From the NCBI GenBank assembly GCA_963674625.2, contig CAXXXO010000004.1, positions 992,001 to 1,056,000 on the forward strand: a stretch of 64,000 nt of DNA. The letters run 5' to 3'. Below, one piece after another: positions 16,885 through 26,364 of the stretch. Position numbers and translations under genes: made by a program. Numbering within the stretch: position 1 is the stretch's first letter; each line of letters opens with the position of its first letter. Source of the stretch: JALHFZ01 sp963674625. Lineage in GTDB: Bacteria; Synergistota; Synergistia; Synergistales; Aminobacteriaceae. The notes under the pieces were generated by a model. That model made no database searches, had not been told where the DNA came from, and saw nothing but the letters and a program-made list of their open reading frames with translations.

Positions 16885-18295
16885 ATGGAGAAGGAAGTCG
16901 GAAAAAAGGAGATGTCTTTCCTGGGAGCTCTCCTCGTTCTCGGGGGGATCTTCGCCATCCTCGCGGGAGGAAAATTCTTTTTCGGCGCGGACATCGTCCT
17001 TCTTCTGCTCGGCAGCGGTATCTTCACCACGGCGGTTTTCCGGGGATTCTACGGCTATTCGTGGAGAGATCTCTTCGGAAGAGGGGTGGTCCCCCTTCTT
17101 CGCCGTTCGTCGGGGGCCCTCGGCATACTGCTCAGCGTCGGACCGCTCATCGCCGCCTGGACCCTGTCGGGGACCATACCCTATCTTGTCTGGTCGGGCC
17201 TCCGCCTTCTCGCTCCGGCGATCTTTCTGCCCTCCGTCTTCGTGATCTGTTCTCTGGCGTCCCTGCTCACCGGCACATCCTGGGGCACGGCCGGAACCTT
17301 CGGCATCGCCTTCATGGCCATCGCCGGGGGGCTCGGCATACCGGCCGCGGCCACGGCCGGGGCCATCGTCGGAGGAGCGTATTTCGGCGACAAGCTCAGC
17401 CCCGTCTCAGACACCACCGTGCTCGCCGCTGCCGTGGCGGAGGTGGACGTGGTGGACCACATACGGGGGAATGCTCTGGACCACCATTCCAGGCTTTTTC
17501 CTCTCCCTCGCTGCCTATGCCTTTCTCGGAAGAGGCTCTCAGGGTCCTCTCAAGGGGGAGCTCGTCAGTTCCATGACCTCTGCCCTTGCCGCAACTTTTC
17601 GGATGAGCCCCCTTCTGCTCCTGCCCCCTCTCCTTCTTCTGGTTCTGTCCTGGCGTCGCCATTCCATTTTTGCCGTCCTCTGGATCGCCGTCGTCTCGGC
17701 CCTTCCCCTCGCCCTCTTTCAGGGATATTCTCCGGGGGAGATCCTCCGGGCCCTGGCCGCAGGACCACGGGTCGCCACGGGAGCGGCCCAGCTGGACGAG
17801 CTTTTTGCCCGGGGCGGGCTGCTCTTCATGGGAGGCGTCGCCGCGGTGGTCTCGATCTGCTTCGTCTTCGCGGGACAGCTCGAGGCCACGGGGAGCTTCC
17901 GGGCCGTCAGCCGGAAGCTGCAGGATACATTCATCGGCCTCGGCAGGGGACGCTTCGTCATCGCCGTTTCCTTTTCAGGTCTTCTGGTGAGCATTGCCAC
18001 GGGAAACTCATATCTGGCCGAGATCATCCCGGGCACCATGTTCCGGGAGATGGCCGACTCTCTGAACGTCTCCAGGAGGGTTCTCTCCCGCACTCTCGAG
18101 GATTCGGGAACTATGGTAGTTCCTCTCGTTCCCTGGTCCGCCGCTGGAATCTACCTCTCCTCGGTCCTTGGCGTTCCCGTGGCCTCCTACGCCCCCTGGG
18201 CATTGCTGTGCTATCTCGGCCTGGCAACCGCCTGGATCTACGCCCTCACGGGAACGGTCCTCTGGCCGTCGGACGAGAAAAGAAAGGAGGAATAA
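16885..18295 (+). pseudogene. nhaC: NhaC-family Na+/H+ antiporter, broken by a +1 frameshift
   Basis: Two overlapping frames together encode one NhaC antiporter of about 469 residues. The first runs from the ATG at 16885 to the run of five G at 17465-17469 (...DVVDHIRG). The second continues as MLWTTIPGFFLSLAAYAFL from 17471 to the stop at 18293-18295. Removing one G restores HIRGMLWTTIP. Motifs such as LTGTSWGTAGTFGIAF and GAYFGDKLSPVSDTT are typical. It is either a recent pseudogene, a slippage-switched gene or a sequencing error. DUF488 follows 4 bases later. Confidence 0.8.
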
Positions 18296-18299
18296 GGCA

Positions 18300-18662
18300 A
18301 TGGATATTCGGATCAAGCGGGTCTACGAATCCGCCGCCGAAGAGGACGGATGGCGCATCCTCGTGGACCGCCTCTGGCCCCGGGGATTAACGAAGGAGAA
18401 GGTGAAGGCAGATCTCTGGCTGAAGGAAGCGGCTCCGAGCACGGAGCTGCGGAAGGAATTTCACCACGATCCGGAGAAGTTTGAAGAGTTCAAAAAAAAA
18501 TATATTGCAGAACTCGAGGACAGGCCGGATGTGTTGAAGACCCTGCTGGATGAGTGCGGAAAGGGACGGATTACCCTGGTCTACGGCGCAAAGGACAAAA
18601 AGAACAACCAGGCAGTGGTGCTGAGGGACTGGCTGCTCTCCAGGTCGGGAAAGGAAAATTAG
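18300..18662 (+). CDS. DUF488 (YeaO-like) family protein
   Basis: This 120-residue protein fits the DUF488/YeaO family: DIRIKRVYESAAEEDGWRILV, then DRLWPRGLTKEKVKADLWLKE and EFHHDPEKFEEFKKKYIAEL, with a C-terminal VYGAKDKKNNQAVVLRDWL. The function of the family is unknown. The ATG at 18300 has AAAGGAGG 9 bases upstream, inside the end of the antiporter gene, so the pair is translationally coupled. Longer upstream reading is shadow sequence of the antiporter. Confidence 0.88.
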   Translation: MDIRIKRVYESAAEEDGWRILVDRLWPRGLTKEKVKADLWLKEAAPSTELRKEFHHDPEKFEEFKKKYIAELEDRPDVLKTLLDECGKGRITLVYGAKDKKNNQAVVLRDWLLSRSGKEN

Positions 18663-18685
18663 GGGGCTTTCAGAAAATCACAAAA

Positions 18686-18730
18686 ACATCTTCTGAGGTC
18701 TTTCCGTTTCGGAAAGACCTCAGAAGATGT
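18686..18730. terminator. Terminator hairpin between DUF488 gene and atpB
   Basis: A perfect 20-bp stem (18686-18705 with 18711-18730, loop GTTTC) ends exactly at the stop codon of the minus-strand atpB, so it should serve both the convergent DUF488 gene and the V-ATPase operon. Confidence 0.8.
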
Positions 18731-20115
18731 CATGCTTTCGGAGGGATTTTTTTGATGTATTTCTCGATCTCCTCAAGGGAGAGACGGGTGAGTTCCGCAG
18801 CGGGAAGGAGGGAGAGAAGCTGCCATCCCATATCGAGGGACTGGCCGATCTCCCGGTTTTCCTCGGCACCCTGGTTGAGAAAAGTATGCTCAAAGGTATC
18901 GCCGAAGGCCAGGGTAGCCTTGTCCGCCTTGCTCACCTCGTCCTCCCCGACGACCCCGGCCAGGGCCCGGACTTCGTTCACCCGGCTGTAGGAGGCGAAG
19001 AGCTGCCCGGCGAGATCGGGATGGTCCTCCCGGGTGTACCCTTTTCCGATGCCGTCCTTCATGAGCCGGGAGAGGCTCGGCAGAATCTCCACGGGGGGGT
19101 AAATTCCCCGGGCCTCCAGGTCCCTCGAGAGGACGATCTGCCCCTCGGTGATGAACCCCGTGAGGTCGGGAATGGGGTGGGTGATGTCGTCGTTCGGCAT
19201 GGTGAGGATAGGGATCTGGGTGACGCTTCCCCTGCCGGAGCGCAGCACCCCCGCCCGTTCGTAGAGGGAGGCGAGGTCGCTGTAGAGGTAGGCCGGGTAC
19301 CCCTTTCTGCTGGGTACTTCCCCCCGGGCGACGGACAGCTCCCGAAGGGCCTCGCAGTAGCTCGTCATGTCCGTCATGATTACGAGCACATGCATTCCGA
19401 GGTCGAAGGCCAGATATTCCGCCGCCGTGAGGGCAAATCGGGGGGTGGCGATCCGTTCGATGACCGGGTCGTCGGCGAGGTTGAGAAAGAGCAGAAGGTT
19501 CCGTCCCTGCCCCTGAGCGGAGAGACGGCTCGAGAAGTAGGCGGCGTCGTCGTGCTTTATGCCCACGCCGGCGAAGACCACGGCGAAGTTCTCCGCCCCC
19601 ACCAGTTTTGACTGGGTGGCGATCTGCACGGCAAGCTGGTTGTGGGGAAGGCCGTTGCCTGAGAAGATGGGCAGCTTCTGCCCCCGGATCAGGGTCAGCA
19701 GGACGTCCAGGGAGGAGATTCCCGTGGAGATGAAATCCCTCGGGTATTCCCGGGCGAGGGGGTTGATGGGAGATCCGTTCACGGGACGGCGGATGCCCCC
19801 GAGCACGGGACCGCAGCCATCCCGGGGTTCGCCCAGACCGTTGAAGGTACGTCCCAGGAGGGAGGGGGAGAGGGAGATCTCAAGCTCCCGGCCGAGAAAG
19901 CGCACGGCCGTGGAGGAGGGGACGAGCCCCTCCGTACCGGAGAAGACCTGCACGAGGGTGGACTTTTCGTCCACAAGCACGACCCGTCCCTTGCGGACCT
20001 CTCCCTTCAGGGGGATCACATCCACGATTTCGTCGTACCCCACTCCGGGGATGCCCGAGAGCAGAAGGAAGGGGCCGTTGATCCTGTTCACCCCCACGTA
20101 TTCTGTAAAGGGCAT
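18730..20115 (-). CDS. atpB: V/A-type ATP synthase subunit B
   Basis: This is the non-catalytic nucleotide-binding subunit of the V1 head, 461 residues, full length. It has the regulatory-subunit form of the P-loop region (PIFSGNGLPHNQLAVQIATQ) without a Walker lysine, and the family block LNLADDPVIERIATPRFAL. Three B subunits alternate with three A subunits in the head. It starts 2 bases after the A subunit stop and is the last gene of the nine-gene operon; a hairpin overlaps its stop. Confidence 0.97.
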   Translation of the reverse strand: MPFTEYVGVNRINGPFLLLSGIPGVGYDEIVDVIPLKGEVRKGRVVLVDEKSTLVQVFSGTEGLVPSSTAVRFLGRELEISLSPSLLGRTFNGLGEPRDGCGPVLGGIRRPVNGSPINPLAREYPRDFISTGISSLDVLLTLIRGQKLPIFSGNGLPHNQLAVQIATQSKLVGAENFAVVFAGVGIKHDDAAYFSSRLSAQGQGRNLLLFLNLADDPVIERIATPRFALTAAEYLAFDLGMHVLVIMTDMTSYCEALRELSVARGEVPSRKGYPAYLYSDLASLYERAGVLRSGRGSVTQIPILTMPNDDITHPIPDLTGFITEGQIVLSRDLEARGIYPPVEILPSLSRLMKDGIGKGYTREDHPDLAGQLFASYSRVNEVRALAGVVGEDEVSKADKATLAFGDTFEHTFLNQGAEENREIGQSLDMGWQLLSLLPAAELTRLSLEEIEKYIKKIPPKA

Positions 20116-20117
20116 GT

Positions 20118-21896
20118 CTATCTCTCCCTTCGGGGAGCGATGCGCTCCCGGCAGACGGTCTCCATCCGGTCGAAAAGCCGCCGCCTGAGATCATCGAAGA
20201 CTTTCGTCTTCTCGGCGGGGATCTCCCGCAGATGGGTCAGCTCCACCAGTTCATCAAGGCCCTTGAGAAGGGAGAGTGGGCATCCCGCTTCGAGGAGCTT
20301 CTCGGCCTTTTCGTTGAAGCCGAGAAGGAGCCCGAGGATGGCCACCCCCTTTTCGGGGGGACAGTAGGAATCGGGACCGAAGGCCCCCTGCTGGAGGTAG
20401 CCGTTTTTGAGCAGGGAGGCCGTAAGGGCAGTGAGCTTCTGGTCGTCCGGGAGGACATCTTCTCCCACAAGACGGATGATCTGCTGGATCTTGTCGTCCC
20501 GGGCGAGGACCTCCCGGGTCCTGTCCCGAAGGGTTGCCCAATCCGGGCTCACATGGGCGGCGTACCACCCCTTTACTTCATCGGCGTATTCGCTGTATGA
20601 ATCGGTCCAGCTGATGGCCGGAAAGTGGCGGGAATGGGCTAACTGCTGATCGAGGGCCCAGAAACAGCGGATGAACCGCTTCGTGTGCCGGGTTACCGGC
20701 TCGGTGAAATCCCCTCCGGGAGGGGAGACGGCGCCGATGACGGAGATGCTCCCCGTGGAGCCTCCCAGGGTGGTGACCTTTCCCGCCCGTTCGTAGAATT
20801 CGGCGATCCGGGTGGGCAGATAGGCCGGGAACCCTTCCTCCGCAGGGATTTCTCCAAGCCGCCCGGAGATTTCCCGAAGGGCTTCGGCCCACCGGGAAGT
20901 GGAGTCGGCCATGAGGGCAACGTCGTACCCCATGTCCCGGTAGTACTCCGCCATGGTGATCCCCGTGTAGATTGAGGCCTCCCGTGCCGCCACGGGCATG
21001 TTCGAGGTGTTTGCGATGAGGATGGTGCGCTCCATGAGGGGCTTTCCCGACCGGGGATCCTCGAGGACAGGAAATTCCTCCAGTACCTGGGTCATTTCGT
21101 TTCCCCGCTCGCCGCAGCCGATGTAGATCACGATCTGGGCGTCGCTCCATTTCGCGAGCTGGTGCTGGGTCACGGTCTTGCCCGTTCCGAATCCTCCGGG
21201 AATGGCCGCAACGCCCCCCTTCGAGAGGGGGAAGAGGCCGTCGATGACCCGCTGACCGGTAATGAGGGGTTCGTCGGGAAGCAGCCGCTCCGCTATGGGC
21301 CGGGGGGTGCGCACAGGCCAGCGGCTCAGGAGGGGGATGGATTGTTCCTTTCCCCTGGCGTCCCGGATGCGGGCCACGGCGGAGGATGCCTTGTGAAAGC
21401 CCGCGGGAAGAATGGAGAGCAGCTCTCCCTCCAGCCCCGCCGGTACCATAATGCGGTGCTCCACGAGGGAGGTCTCCCGGATGGAGGCGATGACCGTTCC
21501 GGCGGTGACCATGTCCCCCACTTTTCCGAGGGGAGTGATCTCCCAGGAGGCCTCGGGGTCGAGCTGGGGAACGGAGACTCCCCGTGTGACGAAGGGGCCT
21601 TCCTTCTCGAGGAGCTTCCCGAGGGGCCGTCCGATGCCGTCGAAGATGGACCCCATCAGTCCGGGCCCGAGCTCCATGGAAAGGGGATGCCCCGTTCCGG
21701 CCACGGGCTCTCCCACCGTGAGGCCCGCCGTGTCCTCGTAGACCTGGAGCAGGGAGTCCTCTCCGTCGAGGCGGATGATCTCTCCCAGGAGGGCGAGCTT
21801 TCCCACGGATACCATCTCCCCCATGGCGAAGTCCCGCATCCCCGACGCGCGCACCACGGGACCGTTGACAGTGATGATCCTTCCTTCCTTCTTCAT
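20118..21896 (-). CDS. atpA: V/A-type ATP synthase subunit A (catalytic)
   Basis: This is the catalytic subunit, 592 residues. The Walker A motif GGFGTGKT ends at Lys240-Thr241 and is followed by VTQHQLAKW. The family-specific non-homologous insert (residues about 110-190) and the catalytic-Glu loop GCGERGNEMTQVLEEFP are present. Together with B it forms the A3B3 hexamer that makes or hydrolyses ATP. In fermenting anaerobes it usually pumps ions out at the cost of ATP or harvests a small ion gradient. It follows subunit E after 10 bases. Confidence 0.97.
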   Translation of the reverse strand: MKKEGRIITVNGPVVRASGMRDFAMGEMVSVGKLALLGEIIRLDGEDSLLQVYEDTAGLTVGEPVAGTGHPLSMELGPGLMGSIFDGIGRPLGKLLEKEGPFVTRGVSVPQLDPEASWEITPLGKVGDMVTAGTVIASIRETSLVEHRIMVPAGLEGELLSILPAGFHKASSAVARIRDARGKEQSIPLLSRWPVRTPRPIAERLLPDEPLITGQRVIDGLFPLSKGGVAAIPGGFGTGKTVTQHQLAKWSDAQIVIYIGCGERGNEMTQVLEEFPVLEDPRSGKPLMERTILIANTSNMPVAAREASIYTGITMAEYYRDMGYDVALMADSTSRWAEALREISGRLGEIPAEEGFPAYLPTRIAEFYERAGKVTTLGGSTGSISVIGAVSPPGGDFTEPVTRHTKRFIRCFWALDQQLAHSRHFPAISWTDSYSEYADEVKGWYAAHVSPDWATLRDRTREVLARDDKIQQIIRLVGEDVLPDDQKLTALTASLLKNGYLQQGAFGPDSYCPPEKGVAILGLLLGFNEKAEKLLEAGCPLSLLKGLDELVELTHLREIPAEKTKVFDDLRRRLFDRMETVCRERIAPRRER

Positions 21897-21906
21897 TTCG
21901 GAATCC

Positions 21907-22554
21907 TCACAGAACCGGAAGGATACGCTCGGCGAGGGTATCCTTGAGCCCGGAGATGATCTCCCGCCAGTCGGCGGGAGCCCTCCACGAGCCGTCCGGG
22001 GCGGAAAGCCAGACTCCTCCCAGTATGGGGACGGCGTCGGGCAGGAAGGTTACGGCCAGATCGGGACGCTTCTCCCGGACCCGGGCGGCGACGGGTTCGC
22101 CGAGGGCGAGATCCTCGTGGGAGAGCTGCAGGTTAACGGCGCTTCCCCGGGGGAGCTTTTCCGCCGCTTCGAGGGCGAGCCCCGCGAGGATGTCGGGATA
22201 TTCTTCAGAGTTCCGAAGGTCGGTAAGCTCCTTCTGAAGCAGCGTGATCGCCTCGTCGAGAAGGGAATTCTGCAGGCGGAGGCGATCCTTCGTCCGGGTC
22301 ATTTCAGCCCCCGAGATCTGCCGCTTCGAAATTTCCTCAGACCGCTTCACAGCGTCCCCGTGAATCTGATCCACCATGCGGTCGAGGGATTCGTTTTGCT
22401 CGCTCAGCCATTCGGCCGCCTCCCGGCGGGCAGAATCGAGAAGAGTCTCCCGCTCGTCGTCCGCTTTCTTGAAGAGCAAATTTTTCAGCGAGGTCAGCTT
22501 CTCGGGATTTTGAACCTCGTATTTTCGGCTCTCATCGGGAAGGGGATCGGTCAT
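21907..22554 (-). CDS. atpE: V/A-type ATP synthase subunit E
   Basis: This is the peripheral-stalk subunit, 215 residues. A long charged helix fills the N-terminal half (FKKADDERETLLDSARREAAEWL through IHGDAVKRSEEISKRQI), and a globular C-terminal domain (PEYPDIL-like helix, then VTFLPDAVPILGGVWL) contacts A/B. It pairs with the short coiled-coil subunit encoded at 26365-26703. The start overlaps the F stop by 4 bases (ATGA), so the two are coupled. Confidence 0.9.
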   Translation of the reverse strand: MTDPLPDESRKYEVQNPEKLTSLKNLLFKKADDERETLLDSARREAAEWLSEQNESLDRMVDQIHGDAVKRSEEISKRQISGAEMTRTKDRLRLQNSLLDEAITLLQKELTDLRNSEEYPDILAGLALEAAEKLPRGSAVNLQLSHEDLALGEPVAARVREKRPDLAVTFLPDAVPILGGVWLSAPDGSWRAPADWREIISGLKDTLAERILPVL

Positions 22555-22865
22555 TCTATTCTCACTCCAATCGCATCGCGGATGTACCGCATTAAAAAGT
22601 CGCTTTCCCTTCTGCTTCCGTGCCGGTCAGGGATTTCCACCAGGAGGGGAGGATCGTCCCGCTCCCGGAGGGATTTGACGAGGGCGGGAATCTCGGAGGC
22701 GGCTTTCTCGGTGATCACGAGGATTCCCACGTCAGTTCTGTTCGACAGCACGTCCCCGATGGCCTCCGCCGTCTCTTCGGGTCCGTGGACCACTATCCCC
22801 GGAATGCCCGCAAGACGCAGCAGGACAAGAGTGTCATGGTTGTCGCTCACCAGAAATCCCCTCAT
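22551..22865 (-). CDS. atpF: V/A-type ATP synthase subunit F
   Basis: This is the central-stalk subunit F, 104 residues, with the CheY-like fold typical of the family: VSDNHDTLVLLRLAGIPGIVV, then TDVGILVITEKAASEIP and LLVEIPDRHGS. It binds subunit D in the rotor. It lies 13 bases after the K stop and overlaps E by 4 bases. Confidence 0.93.
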   Translation of the reverse strand: MRGFLVSDNHDTLVLLRLAGIPGIVVHGPEETAEAIGDVLSNRTDVGILVITEKAASEIPALVKSLRERDDPPLLVEIPDRHGSRRESDFLMRYIRDAIGVRIE

Positions 22866-22878
22866 GGCGTTTTCACGC

Positions 22879-23292
22879 CTACAGCTTGCCCAGAATCAGC
22901 AGGGAGACGATGACCCCGTAAATGGCGATTCCCTCGGCAAGGCCGAGGTAGATGAGGGTCGTCCCCAGGAGCTCCGGTTTTTCTCCCACCACGCCCAGGG
23001 CCGCCGCGCCCACCACCGCCACGGCGATGCCCGCTCCGAGGCAGGCCAGTCCCGTGGCGAGGCTTGCCCCCAGAAAGCCCAGGCCCGATCCGGTGCTCTC
23101 GGCACCGGCCTGGGCCGCTGCCGAGAGGTTCGGGGTAAGGGTGAGAATAAGGGCGAGGACAATCAGCCCGAGAAGAGCAGCCGAGGCGCCTCCGAGAATT
23201 TTCCGGCTCCCGGCCATCTTCCGGCCCCGAAGAATATATCCGGCGGCGCAGGTGAGTACCGCTCCCGCAGTCAAAAGCACGAGTCCCGTCAT
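22879..23292 (-). CDS. atpK: V/A-type ATP synthase subunit K (membrane rotor ring)
   Basis: This is the 137-residue proteolipid of the rotor ring with four hydrophobic segments. The last hairpin carries the ion-binding carboxylate Glu120 in YLGLAEGIAIYG. The start is taken as the ATG at 23292, with AGGAGG 7 bases upstream; an earlier ATG at 23313 overlaps the end of subunit I and has no site. Only one canonical hairpin holds a conserved Glu. Gly follows that Glu where Ser or Thr contributes in known sodium rotors, and no Gln is visible in the partner helix, so a proton ring is the simpler reading (inference). Confidence 0.92.
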   Translation of the reverse strand: MTGLVLLTAGAVLTCAAGYILRGRKMAGSRKILGGASAALLGLIVLALILTLTPNLSAAAQAGAESTGSGLGFLGASLATGLACLGAGIAVAVVGAAALGVVGEKPELLGTTLIYLGLAEGIAIYGVIVSLLILGKL

Positions 23293-23305
23293 GGGAATTC
23301 CTCCT

Positions 23306-25255
23306 CTAATCATGTGGTTTCTGGTTCCAGGTGACCGGAGAAAAGGGATGCCCCCCTCCCCGGAAGAACTTGCTGAAAAATTCGTAGTACTCGAGACGCA
23401 GGGTCTGTATGAAGACGATCAGTCCCTCCAGCCCCACGATGATTACGTTCCCCGCCAGAAGGACTGCTGCCCGGAAAATCGGGCCGCCGGGCAGGGAATG
23501 GACCATGTCGCTCAGCATGAAGACTGCCGCCGAGAGACCGGCGTGGTTCAGGGCGAAGGCTGCCAGCCGGACAAAGGAGGCCGTGTTGCTCAAAAAGGAG
23601 AGGAGGTCGTGAAAAACGGTGAAGGTGTGCACTACCCCTCCCTCTTCCTTTTCCCGGGGGCCGAAGATCGCCCTGTCGAGGGCCGAGCTGAAGAGGATCA
23701 CCAGAAAAAGCCCCCCAAGCAGGAAATAAAGGACCTTCGGAGGAGAATTTCCCGTAAAGGCCATTGCCGCGCTCAGAGCTGCGATCCAGTAGAAAAGCAG
23801 TCCGGCGATTCCCTCGCCGTCGAAGAGCATTTTTCCGGTCTGCCGCTTGCGGCGGAGGGAGAAGATGTTCAGAAGAATGCCCAGGCTCATAAAGACGACG
23901 CCGACGATAAGGGACGTGGAGATGAGATTGGAGATTCCCTCCATGGGGGAGGTCCAGAGGGACGGGAGGATGTTCTCCGAGCCGAAGACGCTTCCGTAGA
24001 GAAAGCCGAAGGCCATGGCGGAATAGCCCGCAAGGCGGATCACCGAGGCGAAGGATTTCTTCAGAATCCCTCTTTTATGGAGATACCACGCCCCCAGGGC
24101 GAGAAGAAAGCCGTGTCCCACGTCGCCGAACATGAAGCCGAAAAAGAGGCAAAAGCTCAGGGCCACGAAGACAGATGGATCCGTTTCGTCGTAGGATGGA
24201 AGGCTGTAGAGGGCGACGACCTCCTGAAAGGTTCGAACGAGAAAATTGTTCTTCAGCAGGGTCGGAAGCTTCTTTCCCCGTTTTTCAAGCTCAGATGCCT
24301 TCTCGGTGAGGAGGAGTGTGTTTGGCCCGAGCTTCTCCACCGCTCCGGCGACCTGGGGAAGCGTCGGGGCCGGGACGACTCCCGACAGGACGAAGATGCC
24401 GCTCAGCTCCCCCCGCTTCTGGCAGAGGGCGTACACCCTCTGAAGGGAATGGACGGCGCAGTAGAGCTTCTCCAGGGCAGGGCGGTGATGGTCGAGATAG
24501 TTCCGGGGAGCCTCCTGCAGCCCCCGGATCGCCCTGGCGGAATCCCGCACCCGGTCCCGGAGGCGTTCCTGCATATTCTGTCCGGCCCCTTCGAAGATCT
24601 CGGCGAGGGAATATTCCTTGAGATAGACGGAGCGGAAGATTTTTTCCGCCTCGGGGTGGTACTCCCGTGAACAGAATATCACCGCCAGAACGTACCCCTT
24701 CTCCGTCACGGCGGGGTAGACGAGCAGGGGAGTGACGGCCGCAAGTTCTTCGAGACGCCGGTAGTTGTCGGCGCTCAGCCGCCCGAAGGTGATGGAGAGA
24801 TATTTCGTCTTCAGAGTCTCCTCCACGTCCCGACCGGTTCCTGCCAGGGCATCCAGAAAGGCGGCCGCAGCCAGCAGCTTTTCCCGCTCCTCCTCGAGGA
24901 CCTCGGCCCGCTTCTGCCAGATGCGGATCTTTTTTGCCGTATCCTGCACTCCGGCCTTCGCCTCTTCGTAGGAGAGGCGGGGAAGGGATGAGCGGCAGGT
25001 TTCTTCTTCGGGCAATTCGGCTCCTGCAGCCTTCCAGACGGAGACGAGGGTCTCGAGCAGTTCCTCGTAGGGGTTTTTCCCGAAGGTGGCGATGCGGGAT
25101 CCTCCCGCTCCGGCCAGGGAGGCCGGGCGCTTCTCGAGGGCAAACTCCAGGGGCACCGGCTCGAAATTGCCCAGGGTGAGCAGTTCCGCGGCGAGAGGTT
25201 CAATCTCCTCCCGGGGCCCTATGAGAGAGATCCCCATCATTTCTACGACGGCCAC
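23306..25255 (-). CDS. atpI: V/A-type ATP synthase subunit I (a-like stator)
   Basis: This is the membrane stator subunit, 649 residues. A cytosolic N-terminal half has long helices (REKLLAAAAFLDALAGTGRDVEE), and a C-terminal half has about eight membrane spans, including FCLFFGFMFGDVGHGFLLALG, a family signature. It forms the ion half-channels against ring K and anchors the peripheral stalks. The GTG start at 25255 overlaps the end of subunit C by 13 bases and has GGGGAG 8 bases upstream. Confidence 0.95.
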   Translation of the reverse strand: MAVVEMMGISLIGPREEIEPLAAELLTLGNFEPVPLEFALEKRPASLAGAGGSRIATFGKNPYEELLETLVSVWKAAGAELPEEETCRSSLPRLSYEEAKAGVQDTAKKIRIWQKRAEVLEEEREKLLAAAAFLDALAGTGRDVEETLKTKYLSITFGRLSADNYRRLEELAAVTPLLVYPAVTEKGYVLAVIFCSREYHPEAEKIFRSVYLKEYSLAEIFEGAGQNMQERLRDRVRDSARAIRGLQEAPRNYLDHHRPALEKLYCAVHSLQRVYALCQKRGELSGIFVLSGVVPAPTLPQVAGAVEKLGPNTLLLTEKASELEKRGKKLPTLLKNNFLVRTFQEVVALYSLPSYDETDPSVFVALSFCLFFGFMFGDVGHGFLLALGAWYLHKRGILKKSFASVIRLAGYSAMAFGFLYGSVFGSENILPSLWTSPMEGISNLISTSLIVGVVFMSLGILLNIFSLRRKRQTGKMLFDGEGIAGLLFYWIAALSAAMAFTGNSPPKVLYFLLGGLFLVILFSSALDRAIFGPREKEEGGVVHTFTVFHDLLSFLSNTASFVRLAAFALNHAGLSAAVFMLSDMVHSLPGGPIFRAAVLLAGNVIIVGLEGLIVFIQTLRLEYYEFFSKFFRGGGHPFSPVTWNQKPHD

Positions 25256-26364
25256 TGCGCATCTCCCCTTTCCGACCGCTGAAGGGAGGATGAACCGAGG
25301 GAGATGAGGAATTCCCGGGCCTTCTTCCGGTCATAGTGATAGCGTACATCCTCTATTATGGTGAACAGATCCTTCACCTCTAGCTCCTTCAGGGTGAGGT
25401 AGGCGAGCACCACGTGAACCCCCGACGTGCCCGAGGAGAAAATCTTCGCCGCCGTCCTCCAAAGAATCCTGTAGAGGTTGCGCTCCAGCTCCATTTCACT
25501 GACCTCTACCTCCTCTTCCTGGGGGATCCGGAAGGCCTCGCCGTACACGCTCCGGGAGAGAAGGGCCACGAGGGCGGGGATGTCGGGGGCGAAGGCGAAG
25601 GTGCTCAGGGTCTGAAAAGAGAGCCGATAACGAACGGGGAGAATGATGCTCAGCGCTTCCTCCGGCGACATGGCGAAGAAGCGCCTTCCCCGGTAGATCC
25701 AGTAGAGGTTGATCAGATCCGCCCGGGTGCCGAAGAGGCTGCGGACTCCCCGTCCTTCGCTGCCTGAAAGTCTTTTTCCGGCGGAAAGAATGCGGGTGAG
25801 AAAGAAGCTGTCCATGGCCATTTTGGCCCGGAAGAGATTCTTTCCCTCTTTTTCCGCCCGCTTCAGGGGTTCGGTGAGGATCTCCCGGAGGGGAGATCCC
25901 TCGAGGGCTGCCAGGACATCCCGGAAGTTTCGGGATGCGAAGAGCTTCTCACGGTCGACGAGGGTGAGAGGAACGGACTCGGCCCGGGAGCGCAGCGCTT
26001 CCCGGCTGCCTCTTCCCGTGGCGAGAATGCGGAGCATCCGCTTGATGATATCCACATCGAACCGCTCTCCCCAGGCCCGGAGAAGGATCTTCCGCTCCGG
26101 ACCTAGGTAATGGCAGAAGGGGATCTCCTCGAGGATGGGGACGAGGGAGAGAACTCCCTCCAGTTCTCCCCGGTGCATCCCCTCAGGGGAAAAGACAGCC
26201 AGGCGGGGGCCGTAGGACTCCGTCCGGGCGAGGTAGGCGGCGATCTCCCCCACCGTTTCGCACTCGAGAAGCCGAGCATAGTCGGACGGAGAAAGAAGCC
26301 TTCCCCGGTATATGCGGGCCTTCGCCGTGACGGCGGCCCGTTCTCCCACGGCGAGGAAGGACAC
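25243..26364 (-). CDS. atpC: V/A-type ATP synthase subunit C
   Basis: This is the funnel-shaped subunit C/d that links the central stalk to the K ring, 373 residues, all-helical. The N terminus, KARIYRGRLLSPSDYARLLECETVGEIAAYL, is characteristic, as is the mid-protein ADLINLYWIYRGRRFFAMSPEE. It starts with GTG directly after the TGA of the upstream coiled-coil subunit, with AGGAGG 8 bases ahead, so translation is coupled. Confidence 0.93.
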   Translation of the reverse strand: MSFLAVGERAAVTAKARIYRGRLLSPSDYARLLECETVGEIAAYLARTESYGPRLAVFSPEGMHRGELEGVLSLVPILEEIPFCHYLGPERKILLRAWGERFDVDIIKRMLRILATGRGSREALRSRAESVPLTLVDREKLFASRNFRDVLAALEGSPLREILTEPLKRAEKEGKNLFRAKMAMDSFFLTRILSAGKRLSGSEGRGVRSLFGTRADLINLYWIYRGRRFFAMSPEEALSIILPVRYRLSFQTLSTFAFAPDIPALVALLSRSVYGEAFRIPQEEEVEVSEMELERNLYRILWRTAAKIFSSGTSGVHVVLAYLTLKELEVKDLFTIIEDVRYHYDRKKAREFLISLGSSSLQRSERGDAQWPS

